Shown piece after piece: positions 51,671-60,008 of a DNA stretch of 64,000 bases. The stretch covers positions 372,001 to 436,000 of the forward strand of contig NZ_AP025943.1 of the NCBI RefSeq assembly GCF_026072915.1, written 5' to 3'. Within the stretch, counting starts at the first letter, position 1. The number at the start of each line of letters is the position of its first letter. Made by a program: the position numbers and the translations under genes. Below the pieces are notes generated by a model. The model had not been told where the DNA came from. It made no database searches and was given only the letters and a program-made list of their open reading frames with translations. The DNA is from Akkermansia biwaensis. GTDB lineage: Bacteria > Verrucomicrobiota > Verrucomicrobiia > Verrucomicrobiales > Akkermansiaceae.

Positions 51671-53053
51671 TTAACTGCCATAAGAGGATTCTACGCGCCG
51701 GGCCACATCCCGGTAACCGTATTCGGCATCGTAAATCTGCTGGAATGCCGCCAGGGATTCCTCCTTCTTGCCGAGCTTTTCATAAAGCAGGCCGATCATG
51801 TAGAGGATTTCCTTCTTGGTGTCATTCATTTCAATCAATTCCTTGTTGGCCTCTTCCAATTGGCGAAGGGCCATGTCGTGCATGTTCTTGGCGTCATAAC
51901 ATTTGCCGAGCAGCAGCATGGCGCGGATGCGGATATGGGGGTTGTTGCGGGCGCGCTGGAGTTCCGGGATGGCCTCCGTATAGTTGCCGCAGTCAAAGAG
52001 GGCCTGCCCGAGTTCAAAACGCGTCTGCGGATCCGTGGGATTGTTTTCCACGCGCTGGCGGCACAGGGCTACCTGCTGTTCGGCGGCTTCCCGGCTGAAC
52101 TGGGCCAGCTGCTCCTGAAGCTCCTTGTTGTCCGGGTCCGCGGCGGCGCGCTTGCGGATTTCCTCCACCTGGGCCTTGCGCAGGCGCTCGTTCATTTCCC
52201 CGGCCTTGTTTTCCAGGGAGATGTCGTTGTTGCTGAGACTGAAGGCGTAGCTATAGAAGGAGTAGGCGTTGGCCCAGTCCTCCATCTGTTCGTAAACGTT
52301 GGCGATGTCCCGCACCACGGCCTGATCCTGCTGGTTCTGGGCATAGCGGGCGGAAAGAAGGCCCAGGCGTTCTTCCAGTTCCGCACGGGTAAGGCCTTTC
52401 TTGTCGCTCTTGTCCAGGGCGTTCGTTTCGGAAGAATCCTTCATCACGTCCTTGAAGCTCTTGGCCTCCTCCCACTTCTGTTGCTGCATCGTGGCGCGGG
52501 CCATGCAGTCCTTCTCGCTTTTCACCGCCACGCTGTCCGTGGGGTCCAGCTTCACGATGTCGTGGAACACTTCCGCGGCCTTGGCCGGAAGATCTCTGGA
52601 GACATAGTGGGAAGCCAGCATATGGAGCATTTTCTTGTTGGCGGGATGCCCCTGGCGGATGGTTTCCAGCGCAAAGGCGGCCAGGTCCGGAAAGTCCACC
52701 TCCATGGCGGCTGCGTACAGCGCCTCATTCACCGGAATGCTGTAAGGATCGTTTTCCAGTTCGTCCTCCAGGGAGGAGAGCTGGGTGGCCGCATCCTTTT
52801 TGGATGAGGTGAGCTTGCTGGTGCTGATTTTCATGCCGCTGAACAGGCCGCCCTTCTTGGGCTCCGGATTCAGCTTGATTTCACAGGCGCGCAGGGCCTG
52901 CCGGCCTTCCAGAAAGCCCGGCAGCTGCTTTACCAGCGCCTTGAGAAGGCTGACAGCATAGGGAAAGTTGTTCATATCCACCGCCTGGCGGGCGCGCACC
53001 CAAAATTCGGCCTGCTGGGGGGTCAGCTGGTCTTCTGTAATCGTATCAATCAT
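51671..53053 (-). CDS. Cytoplasmic TPR-repeat protein
   Basis: A 460-residue protein without a signal peptide. It has helical TPR-like repeats along most of its length. Examples are AVSLLKALVKQLPGFLEGRQ near the start, AAEVFHDIVKLDPTDSVAV, DPQTRFELGQALFDCGNYTEA and ILYMIGLLYEKLGKKEESLAAFQ. Residues 70-95 form a Lys/Ser-rich linker. A charged coiled region (RKRAAADPDNKELQEQLAQF) lies between repeat groups. It probably mediates protein assembly; partners are unknown. Monocistronic with its own terminator. Confidence 0.85.
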   Translation of the reverse strand: MIDTITEDQLTPQQAEFWVRARQAVDMNNFPYAVSLLKALVKQLPGFLEGRQALRACEIKLNPEPKKGGLFSGMKISTSKLTSSKKDAATQLSSLEDELENDPYSIPVNEALYAAAMEVDFPDLAAFALETIRQGHPANKKMLHMLASHYVSRDLPAKAAEVFHDIVKLDPTDSVAVKSEKDCMARATMQQQKWEEAKSFKDVMKDSSETNALDKSDKKGLTRAELEERLGLLSARYAQNQQDQAVVRDIANVYEQMEDWANAYSFYSYAFSLSNNDISLENKAGEMNERLRKAQVEEIRKRAAADPDNKELQEQLAQFSREAAEQQVALCRQRVENNPTDPQTRFELGQALFDCGNYTEAIPELQRARNNPHIRIRAMLLLGKCYDAKNMHDMALRQLEEANKELIEMNDTKKEILYMIGLLYEKLGKKEESLAAFQQIYDAEYGYRDVARRVESSYGS

Positions 53054-53190
53054 GGAACTTTATGAGTGTAAATGATAAGCATCGAGAAAACCCCAAACAG
53101 GGAGTTCCCGCATGTAATAGTTTAATACTATCAATCAGGGGGGCGTATTTCAATCTTGTTTTTTGTTCCCGTTAGGAAAAAATACGCCGC

Positions 53191-53883
53191 ATGAGACTGG
53201 ACGCTCTTTTATCCCGCTACGGGTACTGTTCCAGGCGGGAAGCGCCGGGATGGATCAAACGCCACTCCATTACGTCCGGGGGGAGCGCATGCGCCAACCC
53301 CGCGGACAAAGTTCAGGCGGAAGACGTCCTGATAGACGGAGAACCGGTGGAATTCCCGGAAGGGCTGTATGCGGCCCTCCACAAGCCAGCCGGCTACACA
53401 TGCAGCCACGACGAAGAGGAAGGGGACGTGATTTACGACCTCCTGCCCTTCCAGTGGAGACACCGGAATCCCGCCGTTTCCTCCGTCGGACGGCTGGACA
53501 AGGAAACGTCCGGATTGCTCCTGATCACGGACGACGGCAAGTTCATCCACCGCATGACTTCCCCCAGGCACCACGTTGCCAAAGTGTACGAGGCTGCCAC
53601 GGAACAGGACATCCCGGCGGAGGCCGTGGAACTGTTCGCCGCCGGCACGCTGACGCTGGAGGGAGAAAGGCACCCCTGCGCCCCCGCCCGCCTGGAAATC
53701 CTGGAACCGCGCCGCGCACTGCTGACGCTGACGGAAGGAAAGTACCACCAGGTGCGCCGCATGCTGGCCGCCGTGGGCGCTCCCGTGGCCTCCCTGCGCC
53801 GCGTTTCCATCGGCAGGCTGAAGCTTGAAGACCTGAACCTGGAACCCGGAGCCTGGACGCCCATCCGCCCGGACATGATTTAA
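53191..53883 (+). CDS. RsuA-family 16S rRNA pseudouridine synthase
   Basis: A 230-residue protein: an N-terminal S4 RNA-binding domain (MRLDALLSRYGYCSRREAPG) and the catalytic domain with Asp103 in VGRLDKETSGLLLITDDG. The closing motif EGKYHQVRRMLAAVG is typical of RsuA/RluB/E/F enzymes. RsuA itself modifies U516 of 16S rRNA, but the exact target cannot be told from motifs. A second synthase begins 12 bp downstream. Confidence 0.9.
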   Translation: MRLDALLSRYGYCSRREAPGWIKRHSITSGGSACANPADKVQAEDVLIDGEPVEFPEGLYAALHKPAGYTCSHDEEEGDVIYDLLPFQWRHRNPAVSSVGRLDKETSGLLLITDDGKFIHRMTSPRHHVAKVYEAATEQDIPAEAVELFAAGTLTLEGERHPCAPARLEILEPRRALLTLTEGKYHQVRRMLAAVGAPVASLRRVSIGRLKLEDLNLEPGAWTPIRPDMI

Positions 53884-53894
53884 TCCCTCCTTCC

Positions 53895-54665
53895 ATGTGG
53901 ATTCCCATCTCCGACGAGCCTATTTCCTGTTTCCCTCATTTTGATGTGGCGGCGGAGTCGGAAGACTGGATTGTGGTGAGCAAGGGAGCCCCGCTGATCG
54001 TCCATCCGTCCAACGGGAAGCGGGAACCCAACCTGCTGGAAGGCGTGGAGGAGCTGCTGCGTTACGAACTGGTCAACGGAGCCGCCCTTTCCCTTGTCAA
54101 CCGGCTGGACAGGGAAACCAGCGGCCTGACCCTGATTGCGAAAAACAGAAGCGCCGCCCGCCAGCTGGGGCGCGCCATCCAACGGCGGCTGATGCACAAG
54201 GAATACCTGGCCATCGTCAGGGGATGGCCAGAATGGAAGGAAACGGTCTGCACGGCCCCCATCCTGCGGCAGGGGGAAGTAGGGGAAAGCCGCATCTGGG
54301 TAAAACAAACAGTACATCCCGCCGGAAAGGAATGCATCACGGCATTCCGTGTAGAGCGCACCCTGGAATCGGCCAGCGGCCCTCTGGCCCTGGTCCGGTG
54401 CATTCCGGAAACAGGCCGCATGCACCAGATACGCGTGCATCTGGCGCATCTGGGCCATTCCATCGCGGGAGACAAGATTTACGGCCCCTCCGAGGATTGC
54501 TACCTGGAATACATCCAGCACGGCTGGAACCGGGAACTGGAGAAGCAGCTGATCCTGCACCGCCATGCCCTGCACGCCTGCCGGCTGGAGTTTCCCTTTG
54601 ATGAAGAAACCTTCACCGCGGAATCCCCCTTGCCGGAGGATATGAAAAGGCTACTGGACCTTTAG
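53895..54665 (+). CDS. RluA-family pseudouridine synthase
   Basis: A 256-residue protein of the RluA family with catalytic Asp72 in LVNRLDRETSGLTLIAK. Other motifs are KEYLAIVRGWP, CIPETGRMHQIRVHLAHLGH and GDKIYGP. No S4 domain precedes the catalytic domain, as in RluA/TruC-like proteins. It probably isomerises uridines in 23S rRNA or tRNA. It shares an operon with the RsuA-family gene upstream, an unusual direct pairing of two synthase families. Confidence 0.92.
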   Translation: MWIPISDEPISCFPHFDVAAESEDWIVVSKGAPLIVHPSNGKREPNLLEGVEELLRYELVNGAALSLVNRLDRETSGLTLIAKNRSAARQLGRAIQRRLMHKEYLAIVRGWPEWKETVCTAPILRQGEVGESRIWVKQTVHPAGKECITAFRVERTLESASGPLALVRCIPETGRMHQIRVHLAHLGHSIAGDKIYGPSEDCYLEYIQHGWNRELEKQLILHRHALHACRLEFPFDEETFTAESPLPEDMKRLLDL

Positions 54666-54676
54666 GAAGACAAGCC

Positions 54677-55324
54677 TCAAATCACCTGGATGACGTCGCC
54701 GCGGTCAAACCGGACTTTGGCCAGCCGGGCATACTTGTCCGCTTCCTCATCCCGGTAGCCCAAGGCCAGGGCGCAAAGCGTATAATACGGGGAATCCTCC
54801 AGCTTCAGGATACGGTCGTATGCCTCCGGGTCCATGCCTTCCAGCGCGCACGTGTCTATCCGCAGGTCCGCGGCGCAGCTCATCATGAATCCCAGCGCGA
54901 TATATACCTGGCGTTCCAGCCATGCCTTGAGCACGTCCGGGGATTTGGAACCCGCCAGCTCAACAATGCGGTCCCGGTAAAGATTCAGGGATTCCATCGT
55001 CACGCCGCGCACTTCCACAATGCGTTCCAGATAGCGCTGCACGTCTTCCGGGGAAAAGCCCCTGCGCGCGCAGAACACCACCAGACGGGAGGAATCCGTC
55101 ACCTGCGGCTGGTCCCAGGAAACGGAGCGGAGCTCCGCACGCACGGACGGATCCTGCACGTCAATGAACTTCCACATCTGCAACCCCAGGGAGGAAGGGC
55201 TCAAATGCAGGGATTCCAGCAGGGCGTTCCAGTCCGCCTCCGGAATGCGGCGGTCCGGGTTGAATATTTTGGTGGCGTAGCGCCATTCCAGCGTTTTAAT
55301 CAATTCCTGAGCATTCATATTCAT
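54677..55324 (-). CDS. Nitroreductase-family oxidoreductase
   Basis: A 215-residue FMN-dependent NAD(P)H oxidoreductase of the NfsB type. Seen are WRYATKIFNPDRRIPE at the start, LHLSPSSLGLQMWKF (FMN-binding Ser cluster), and the C-terminal RIDTCALEGMDPEAYDRIL and CALALGYRDEEADKYARLAKVRF. Natural substrates of the family are often quinones or nitroaromatics; not determinable here. It is convergent with the RluA gene. The 285 bp to lptD hold no recognisable gene. Confidence 0.92.
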   Translation of the reverse strand: MNMNAQELIKTLEWRYATKIFNPDRRIPEADWNALLESLHLSPSSLGLQMWKFIDVQDPSVRAELRSVSWDQPQVTDSSRLVVFCARRGFSPEDVQRYLERIVEVRGVTMESLNLYRDRIVELAGSKSPDVLKAWLERQVYIALGFMMSCAADLRIDTCALEGMDPEAYDRILKLEDSPYYTLCALALGYRDEEADKYARLAKVRFDRGDVIQVI

Positions 55325-55609
55325 GATAAGACCAATGGTTCGGAGCTTCCCGCGGATGCATGGCGCCCCAACGCACTTTTCATGCCATCCGCTTCCGCCC
55401 TGTATGCCCTATCATCCTTTTTCTCTGCCGGAATGCAAGCCAAGGTTCCGGCAAACAGGCGTCATGGCACCAGAACGCCCCGGCCGTCATCCGGAAGAAA
55501 CGGCGGCAAACAGGACAGGAGGCCCCCCTGCCGTAAACGGAACGGCGGAATGCGCGGAAAAGGCTATCTCCACCGTTCCCACGGAATTTTGCCGTCTCCA
55601 AATGCAAGA

Positions 55610-58000
55610 CTACAGGAATTTGACCGGCATATGGTCCCCGGTTTCCTGGATTGTGAAGCTGATGCCCAGGCCGAATTCATTCCTGCCGCCGTTTTTGCGG
55701 ACGAAGGCCCCCACCCCCAGGTACCATGAACCCATATTGTGGTACACGTTGTATTCCTGGATATCCAGCTTGCCATCCAGCAGGGAGAAACGCCATTTGC
55801 CGCTGAAAGCCCAGGCCTCCGAAAAACGCTGGAGAATGCGCAGGTCAAGCTGGCTGTTGTCCTCCAGCAGGGCGTGCTGGTTCAAATAACGGTGCCCCAC
55901 GGAAATTTCCGTGGACCGCCAGGGCATGAAGCGCAGGGAGTTGTTATACTCACGGCAGCCGGAAACCTTGTCCTTGCCCAGAAGGGGAGCCTGCATTTCC
56001 GACCGGAACTCCATCCACGGCACGGGATTCCAGCGCATGAAGGAGAACAGGTTGGAGAAGTCCCGCTGGTCAACGGGATCATACAGGTAGGCATCCATGA
56101 ACACGTCCCAGGAAAACCAGCGGTGGGAATTGGCATCCCGGCTGGTCATCAGCATGTTGCGGAGCCCGTAGCGGAAAACCAGTCCGGTAGAAAGGGAATC
56201 GATTTCCGTGTACCTTCCCATGCTCAGGGAAAGGGGATTGGTAGTAGGCGTTTCCCCGTCAATCTGGGGGTAAAGTTCATGCAGCGTGTTGGTCTTCACG
56301 TACGCCAGCGTGAAGTGCGGCTGGACAATGTGGTTCATGCCGTTGAGCCCCAGCGAATCACTGTACACCGAAGAATAGCGGCGGGAAAATTTGAAGTCCG
56401 CGTCCGCCCCCGCGTAAAAAATGCCCTGGTTGAGCGGCTTGTTGTCTCCCGTATCGTAATATCCCGTGTAGCCGCCGCCCAGCTTGGGGGTGAGGTTCAG
56501 GAATCCCATGATTTTATGGGAAGCGGAAAATTCGTGGAATGTGTGGAACCTGCTGTATCCGTCCGTCATGAGCATGCGGGCCCAGTAGTCGTAGGCAGGG
56601 CTTCCCGGGTCCAGGCGGTCCACCAGGTCCCGTAAATCCGTCCGCATGAAGGAAGGCACATACTGCTTCAGGAAGGCGAAGCTGGTGCGGCTTTCATACA
56701 TGACGGGGGAACGGAAGATGGGAGACTTGACGCGTTCGTAGCTCAATTCCGTCCGCTGGTCCGCTATGTAGAAATTGTTGGGCACGAAACGGTGCAGAAG
56801 GGAAAAATCATGGGTATCGTCCGTGCGGGAAAGAAGCACCGTGTTGTCCGGAGAAGAGTTGCGCTGGTAAATTTCCGGATAGAAGTCACGCAGCATGTAC
56901 TCGTCGCTCAGCATGTTGACGTTGGCCTTCAGACGCCATTCCGTCAGGGCGTTTTCCCGGAGGGACCACATCTGCTGGAGCGCCAGGCGCCACCTGTCGG
57001 GATCCAGATGTTCACGGTACTCGTCGTCGCCCGCGGAAATCTTCGCCCCTCGGTCACGGGTCATGTACACGGACAAGCCCGTCATGTCCGGGCATCTCTC
57101 CTCCAGCGGCACGTCCCGGATGTCCAGGCCGTACGCAAAACCGCGCCGGGTGCGGTAGTCCAGATGCAGGGTGCCCAGGTAATCGGCGGAGGGCATGTGG
57201 TTTTCCACCCTCCTGTTCCCCAGCAGAAAACCGTACTCGTTCAGCAGGTAAGGCCCCCAGATGGATCTGACGCCGGGCATGGGCAGGTACCCCACCTCCG
57301 GATTCAGGGAATGGCTGAGGTAGGGGAAATAAAAGAAGGGAACGCCGCCGTAATGGAGCGTCAAATTCTTGAAGGAAAACCTGTCTTCCGGGTAAACGCG
57401 TATCCTGTCCGCGGAAATCCACGTGAGGGGGTCGCTGACGTCCTCCGCCGTTACGGAAGCATTAAATGCCTCCAGATAGGGTTCCCCCTTCTCGTCCGTC
57501 CTGTACTCGAAGTTGCCGCTACGCAGAATCATCCCGTCCACCTTCGTCCGCAACGCATCGGACGTGAACAAGTCGCTTTTCCGGTCATATTCCGCACTGC
57601 CGGCGCGCGTCAGGCTGCTGGTGTTCGTCCGGCTGTCATGCTGGTAAATGGACAGGTTGCCCTTGAAAAAAACCTTGTCGGCGGCGGCATCCACCTCCGC
57701 CCGGTCGGCAAACACTTCCAGCCCGGTGTCCGTAACGATGCGGACCTGCGGAGCGCCTTCAAAGATGAACGTCTTGCGATCGTGGATATAGTGGAAAGGG
57801 CCGTCGTTGGAGATTTCCAGATAGGAGGGCATCTCCGGCATCATGGAACCGGAAAACAGGTTTCCGGCGCGTTCCGTCCGGTCTTCCTTCTCCCCGTCTC
57901 CGGCAGGCGGTCCGCCAGGAGCGTCTTCCACAGCCGTTTCCGCAATCAGGGGCACACTCAAGGCGATCAGCGCCGCCGCGCCCCATAGCTTTGCGTTCAT
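55610..58000 (-). CDS. lptD: LPS-assembly protein LptD
   Basis: About 796 residues. The ATG at 58000 opens the signal peptide NAKLWGAAALIALSVPLIA; 58009 is nearly equivalent. Residues about 70-230 form an OstA/LptA-like beta-jellyroll (FEGAPQVRIVTDTGLEVFADRA split by turns, DKVFFKGNLSIYQHD, ISADRIRVYPEDRFSFKNL). The rest is the outer-membrane barrel with the conserved FFYFPYLSHSLNPEVGYLP and an FTI-like C-terminal strand. LptD inserts LPS into the outer leaflet with LptE. It supports a Gram-negative-type envelope in this organism. Confidence 0.9.
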   Translation of the reverse strand: MNAKLWGAAALIALSVPLIAETAVEDAPGGPPAGDGEKEDRTERAGNLFSGSMMPEMPSYLEISNDGPFHYIHDRKTFIFEGAPQVRIVTDTGLEVFADRAEVDAAADKVFFKGNLSIYQHDSRTNTSSLTRAGSAEYDRKSDLFTSDALRTKVDGMILRSGNFEYRTDEKGEPYLEAFNASVTAEDVSDPLTWISADRIRVYPEDRFSFKNLTLHYGGVPFFYFPYLSHSLNPEVGYLPMPGVRSIWGPYLLNEYGFLLGNRRVENHMPSADYLGTLHLDYRTRRGFAYGLDIRDVPLEERCPDMTGLSVYMTRDRGAKISAGDDEYREHLDPDRWRLALQQMWSLRENALTEWRLKANVNMLSDEYMLRDFYPEIYQRNSSPDNTVLLSRTDDTHDFSLLHRFVPNNFYIADQRTELSYERVKSPIFRSPVMYESRTSFAFLKQYVPSFMRTDLRDLVDRLDPGSPAYDYWARMLMTDGYSRFHTFHEFSASHKIMGFLNLTPKLGGGYTGYYDTGDNKPLNQGIFYAGADADFKFSRRYSSVYSDSLGLNGMNHIVQPHFTLAYVKTNTLHELYPQIDGETPTTNPLSLSMGRYTEIDSLSTGLVFRYGLRNMLMTSRDANSHRWFSWDVFMDAYLYDPVDQRDFSNLFSFMRWNPVPWMEFRSEMQAPLLGKDKVSGCREYNNSLRFMPWRSTEISVGHRYLNQHALLEDNSQLDLRILQRFSEAWAFSGKWRFSLLDGKLDIQEYNVYHNMGSWYLGVGAFVRKNGGRNEFGLGISFTIQETGDHMPVKFL

Positions 58001-58087
58001 CCCTATCATGGCTAGTCCACAGAACACTATGAGAAAGGACAAAAGACAAGCCTAATGTCACATTTCTCCGCCAGTGGCCGCCAAATT

Positions 58088-60001
58088 TTACCGGGCAAGA
58101 ACGCCATTGGCAATGATACCCCAGTCCGCCGTATTCCCGTCTCCGGCGTCATCCACGCGGATTTCCAGCTTTTTGCCGCCCTCCACCGCCACCTGGACGG
58201 GTACGGAAGAGCCGTCTTTCAGCACGGGGGATTCAAAGAGCTTTTTCCCGTCCAGATAAACGCCGAACCTGACGCTGCCGCGGGAGCCGAACGGAAGACC
58301 CACATCCGCCCGGAATTCCTTCCAGGCGCCATTCAGGTCATAGGCGAAAACCGCCGGGGCATGCGCCAGAATGAAACGTTCCGGACGGCCTATGGTCTTG
58401 AAGAACGGAACGGGCCCCAGATCCGACGGGAAAAGGACATCCCACAGGGGAACCGCCCAACCCACCTGGGCCACGGAAGGCTTGCAGTCATTCAGGCTGA
58501 TGCTGGCAAGATCGGCGGGAACTCCGGCGGGCGTGAATTCCTGGGAGGCGTCCCTGCGCTCCAGGGCGCGCTTCCAGACAGGAAGCCATTCCTGCACCTC
58601 CGGCCTGGCGCCATGCCTGCGTTCCACTTCCTCCAGCGCCTTTTTCGCTTCATTCATGCGGCCGCGTATCCACAGGTTCTGCACATCGCCGAAGTAAACG
58701 GACTGAGCCAGCGAAGGCACCCTGGCCCCCTTCCCGTCCAGCCACACGGGCAGCGTGGTCATGCAGCGCGTGCTGTCGCAGTTCAGGACGGCCACGCGCA
58801 TCTCGATGAAGCCTCCCTTGAAGCCCGGCCTGCAAATGGTCAGGTCAAACTCTCCCTCGTCATTCAGCGCGGCGCCCACGGCATTGGAATCATAGTCGGA
58901 ACCGCCGGGCGGGTCCAGATGGACCACAACCCCGTAGGCGGGGCGGTCCAGCCTGGCCTTCCCCTTCAGGCGCAGGCCGTTCTTGACGGGAACGGCCTCC
59001 AGCCGTTCAAAGGAACCCGGCACGTACTTGCCGATCATGCGGCCGAAAGAGGCGTCCGGAGGAAGGGACGTTTCCACGCCGTTGAAGAGAGGCACGCTGG
59101 CCAGCTTCAAGGCATCCGTGGGCGACAGGAACGAGCCCTTGCCCTCCTTGCGCAATTCATTGCCGTATGTATAATTGCCGGAACCCATCAGAGATTCTCC
59201 GGCATCGGGATAATCCCATCCCGTCCCCGTGTGGGGCAGACCGAAGGAGTGCCCCAGTTCATGAGCCGTTCCTCCTATGTAAATGGAGGCATTCCTGCCT
59301 TTGGTGACTTTGAAGCGTCCTCCCTCCATCATGGATGTGTCCAGGAAATTGGCGGGGTCCAGCCCTTCCTGGTCACAGGTCCAGCCGGTGCCCTGGTGGC
59401 TGAAGCCGCCGCCGTAATAGGGCCCCACGCCATCCGGAAGCTGGCAGATGATCAGCACATGCTCCTTTTCAATGTCGATTCCCTTGGAAGCCAGCACCTT
59501 CCTGGCGGCCTCACGGGAAACGGGACCGGAATTCTGCACGTTCATTCCGCTCATGGGCTTGTCCACATAGGCGTCATGCACAATCAGGCGGCCCCGGTCG
59601 TCCAGGTCCAGCTTGAACGTCAGGGGAGGAAAGCCGTTGGCCTGCATCTGGTCCGCATAATAGGCCTGGATATTTTTCAGCAAATGGTCATACCGTTCCC
59701 GGTACTTGTCCAGGGCCGGTCTGTCCTTGAACGTTACGTAAACCACATGCAGCTTTCTGCCGGACACGGGTTTTCCCTGATGATAGGCGCTCAATGTCTT
59801 CCAGGCCGCTTTTGCGGTGGCGACATCCCGGGGATTCGCCTTCCAGCTCACGGGCAGGCGGGTAAACTCCGCTCCTTCTGCGGGCGCAGCAGGCTGAACG
59901 GGAACGGCAGTGGAGGCATCTCCGTCCATGCCGAAGGCATTCCAGTTCCCCATCCCCAGGGCCAGCAGGAGTACAAAAAAGCGTTTAGACATAAAATCCA
60001 T
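58088..60001 (-). CDS. Secreted zinc metalloprotease with NPCBM-like C-terminal module
   Basis: A 637-residue protein. Signal peptide SKRFFVLLLALGMGNWNAFG. The metzincin-type zinc site is AHELGHSFGLPH (His247, Glu248, His251, His257), with SLMGSGNY giving a likely Met-turn at 272. The last 120 residues look like an NPCBM sugar-binding module (RFGVYLDGKKLFESP, LEIRVDDAGDGNTADWG). Such protease-carbohydrate-binding pairs attack glycoproteins such as mucin, which fits this type of organism. It follows the glycosidase gene by 7 bp and precedes lptD. Confidence 0.85.
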   Translation of the reverse strand: MDFMSKRFFVLLLALGMGNWNAFGMDGDASTAVPVQPAAPAEGAEFTRLPVSWKANPRDVATAKAAWKTLSAYHQGKPVSGRKLHVVYVTFKDRPALDKYRERYDHLLKNIQAYYADQMQANGFPPLTFKLDLDDRGRLIVHDAYVDKPMSGMNVQNSGPVSREAARKVLASKGIDIEKEHVLIICQLPDGVGPYYGGGFSHQGTGWTCDQEGLDPANFLDTSMMEGGRFKVTKGRNASIYIGGTAHELGHSFGLPHTGTGWDYPDAGESLMGSGNYTYGNELRKEGKGSFLSPTDALKLASVPLFNGVETSLPPDASFGRMIGKYVPGSFERLEAVPVKNGLRLKGKARLDRPAYGVVVHLDPPGGSDYDSNAVGAALNDEGEFDLTICRPGFKGGFIEMRVAVLNCDSTRCMTTLPVWLDGKGARVPSLAQSVYFGDVQNLWIRGRMNEAKKALEEVERRHGARPEVQEWLPVWKRALERRDASQEFTPAGVPADLASISLNDCKPSVAQVGWAVPLWDVLFPSDLGPVPFFKTIGRPERFILAHAPAVFAYDLNGAWKEFRADVGLPFGSRGSVRFGVYLDGKKLFESPVLKDGSSVPVQVAVEGGKKLEIRVDDAGDGNTADWGIIANGVLAR

Positions 60002-60008
60002 GAAGTCG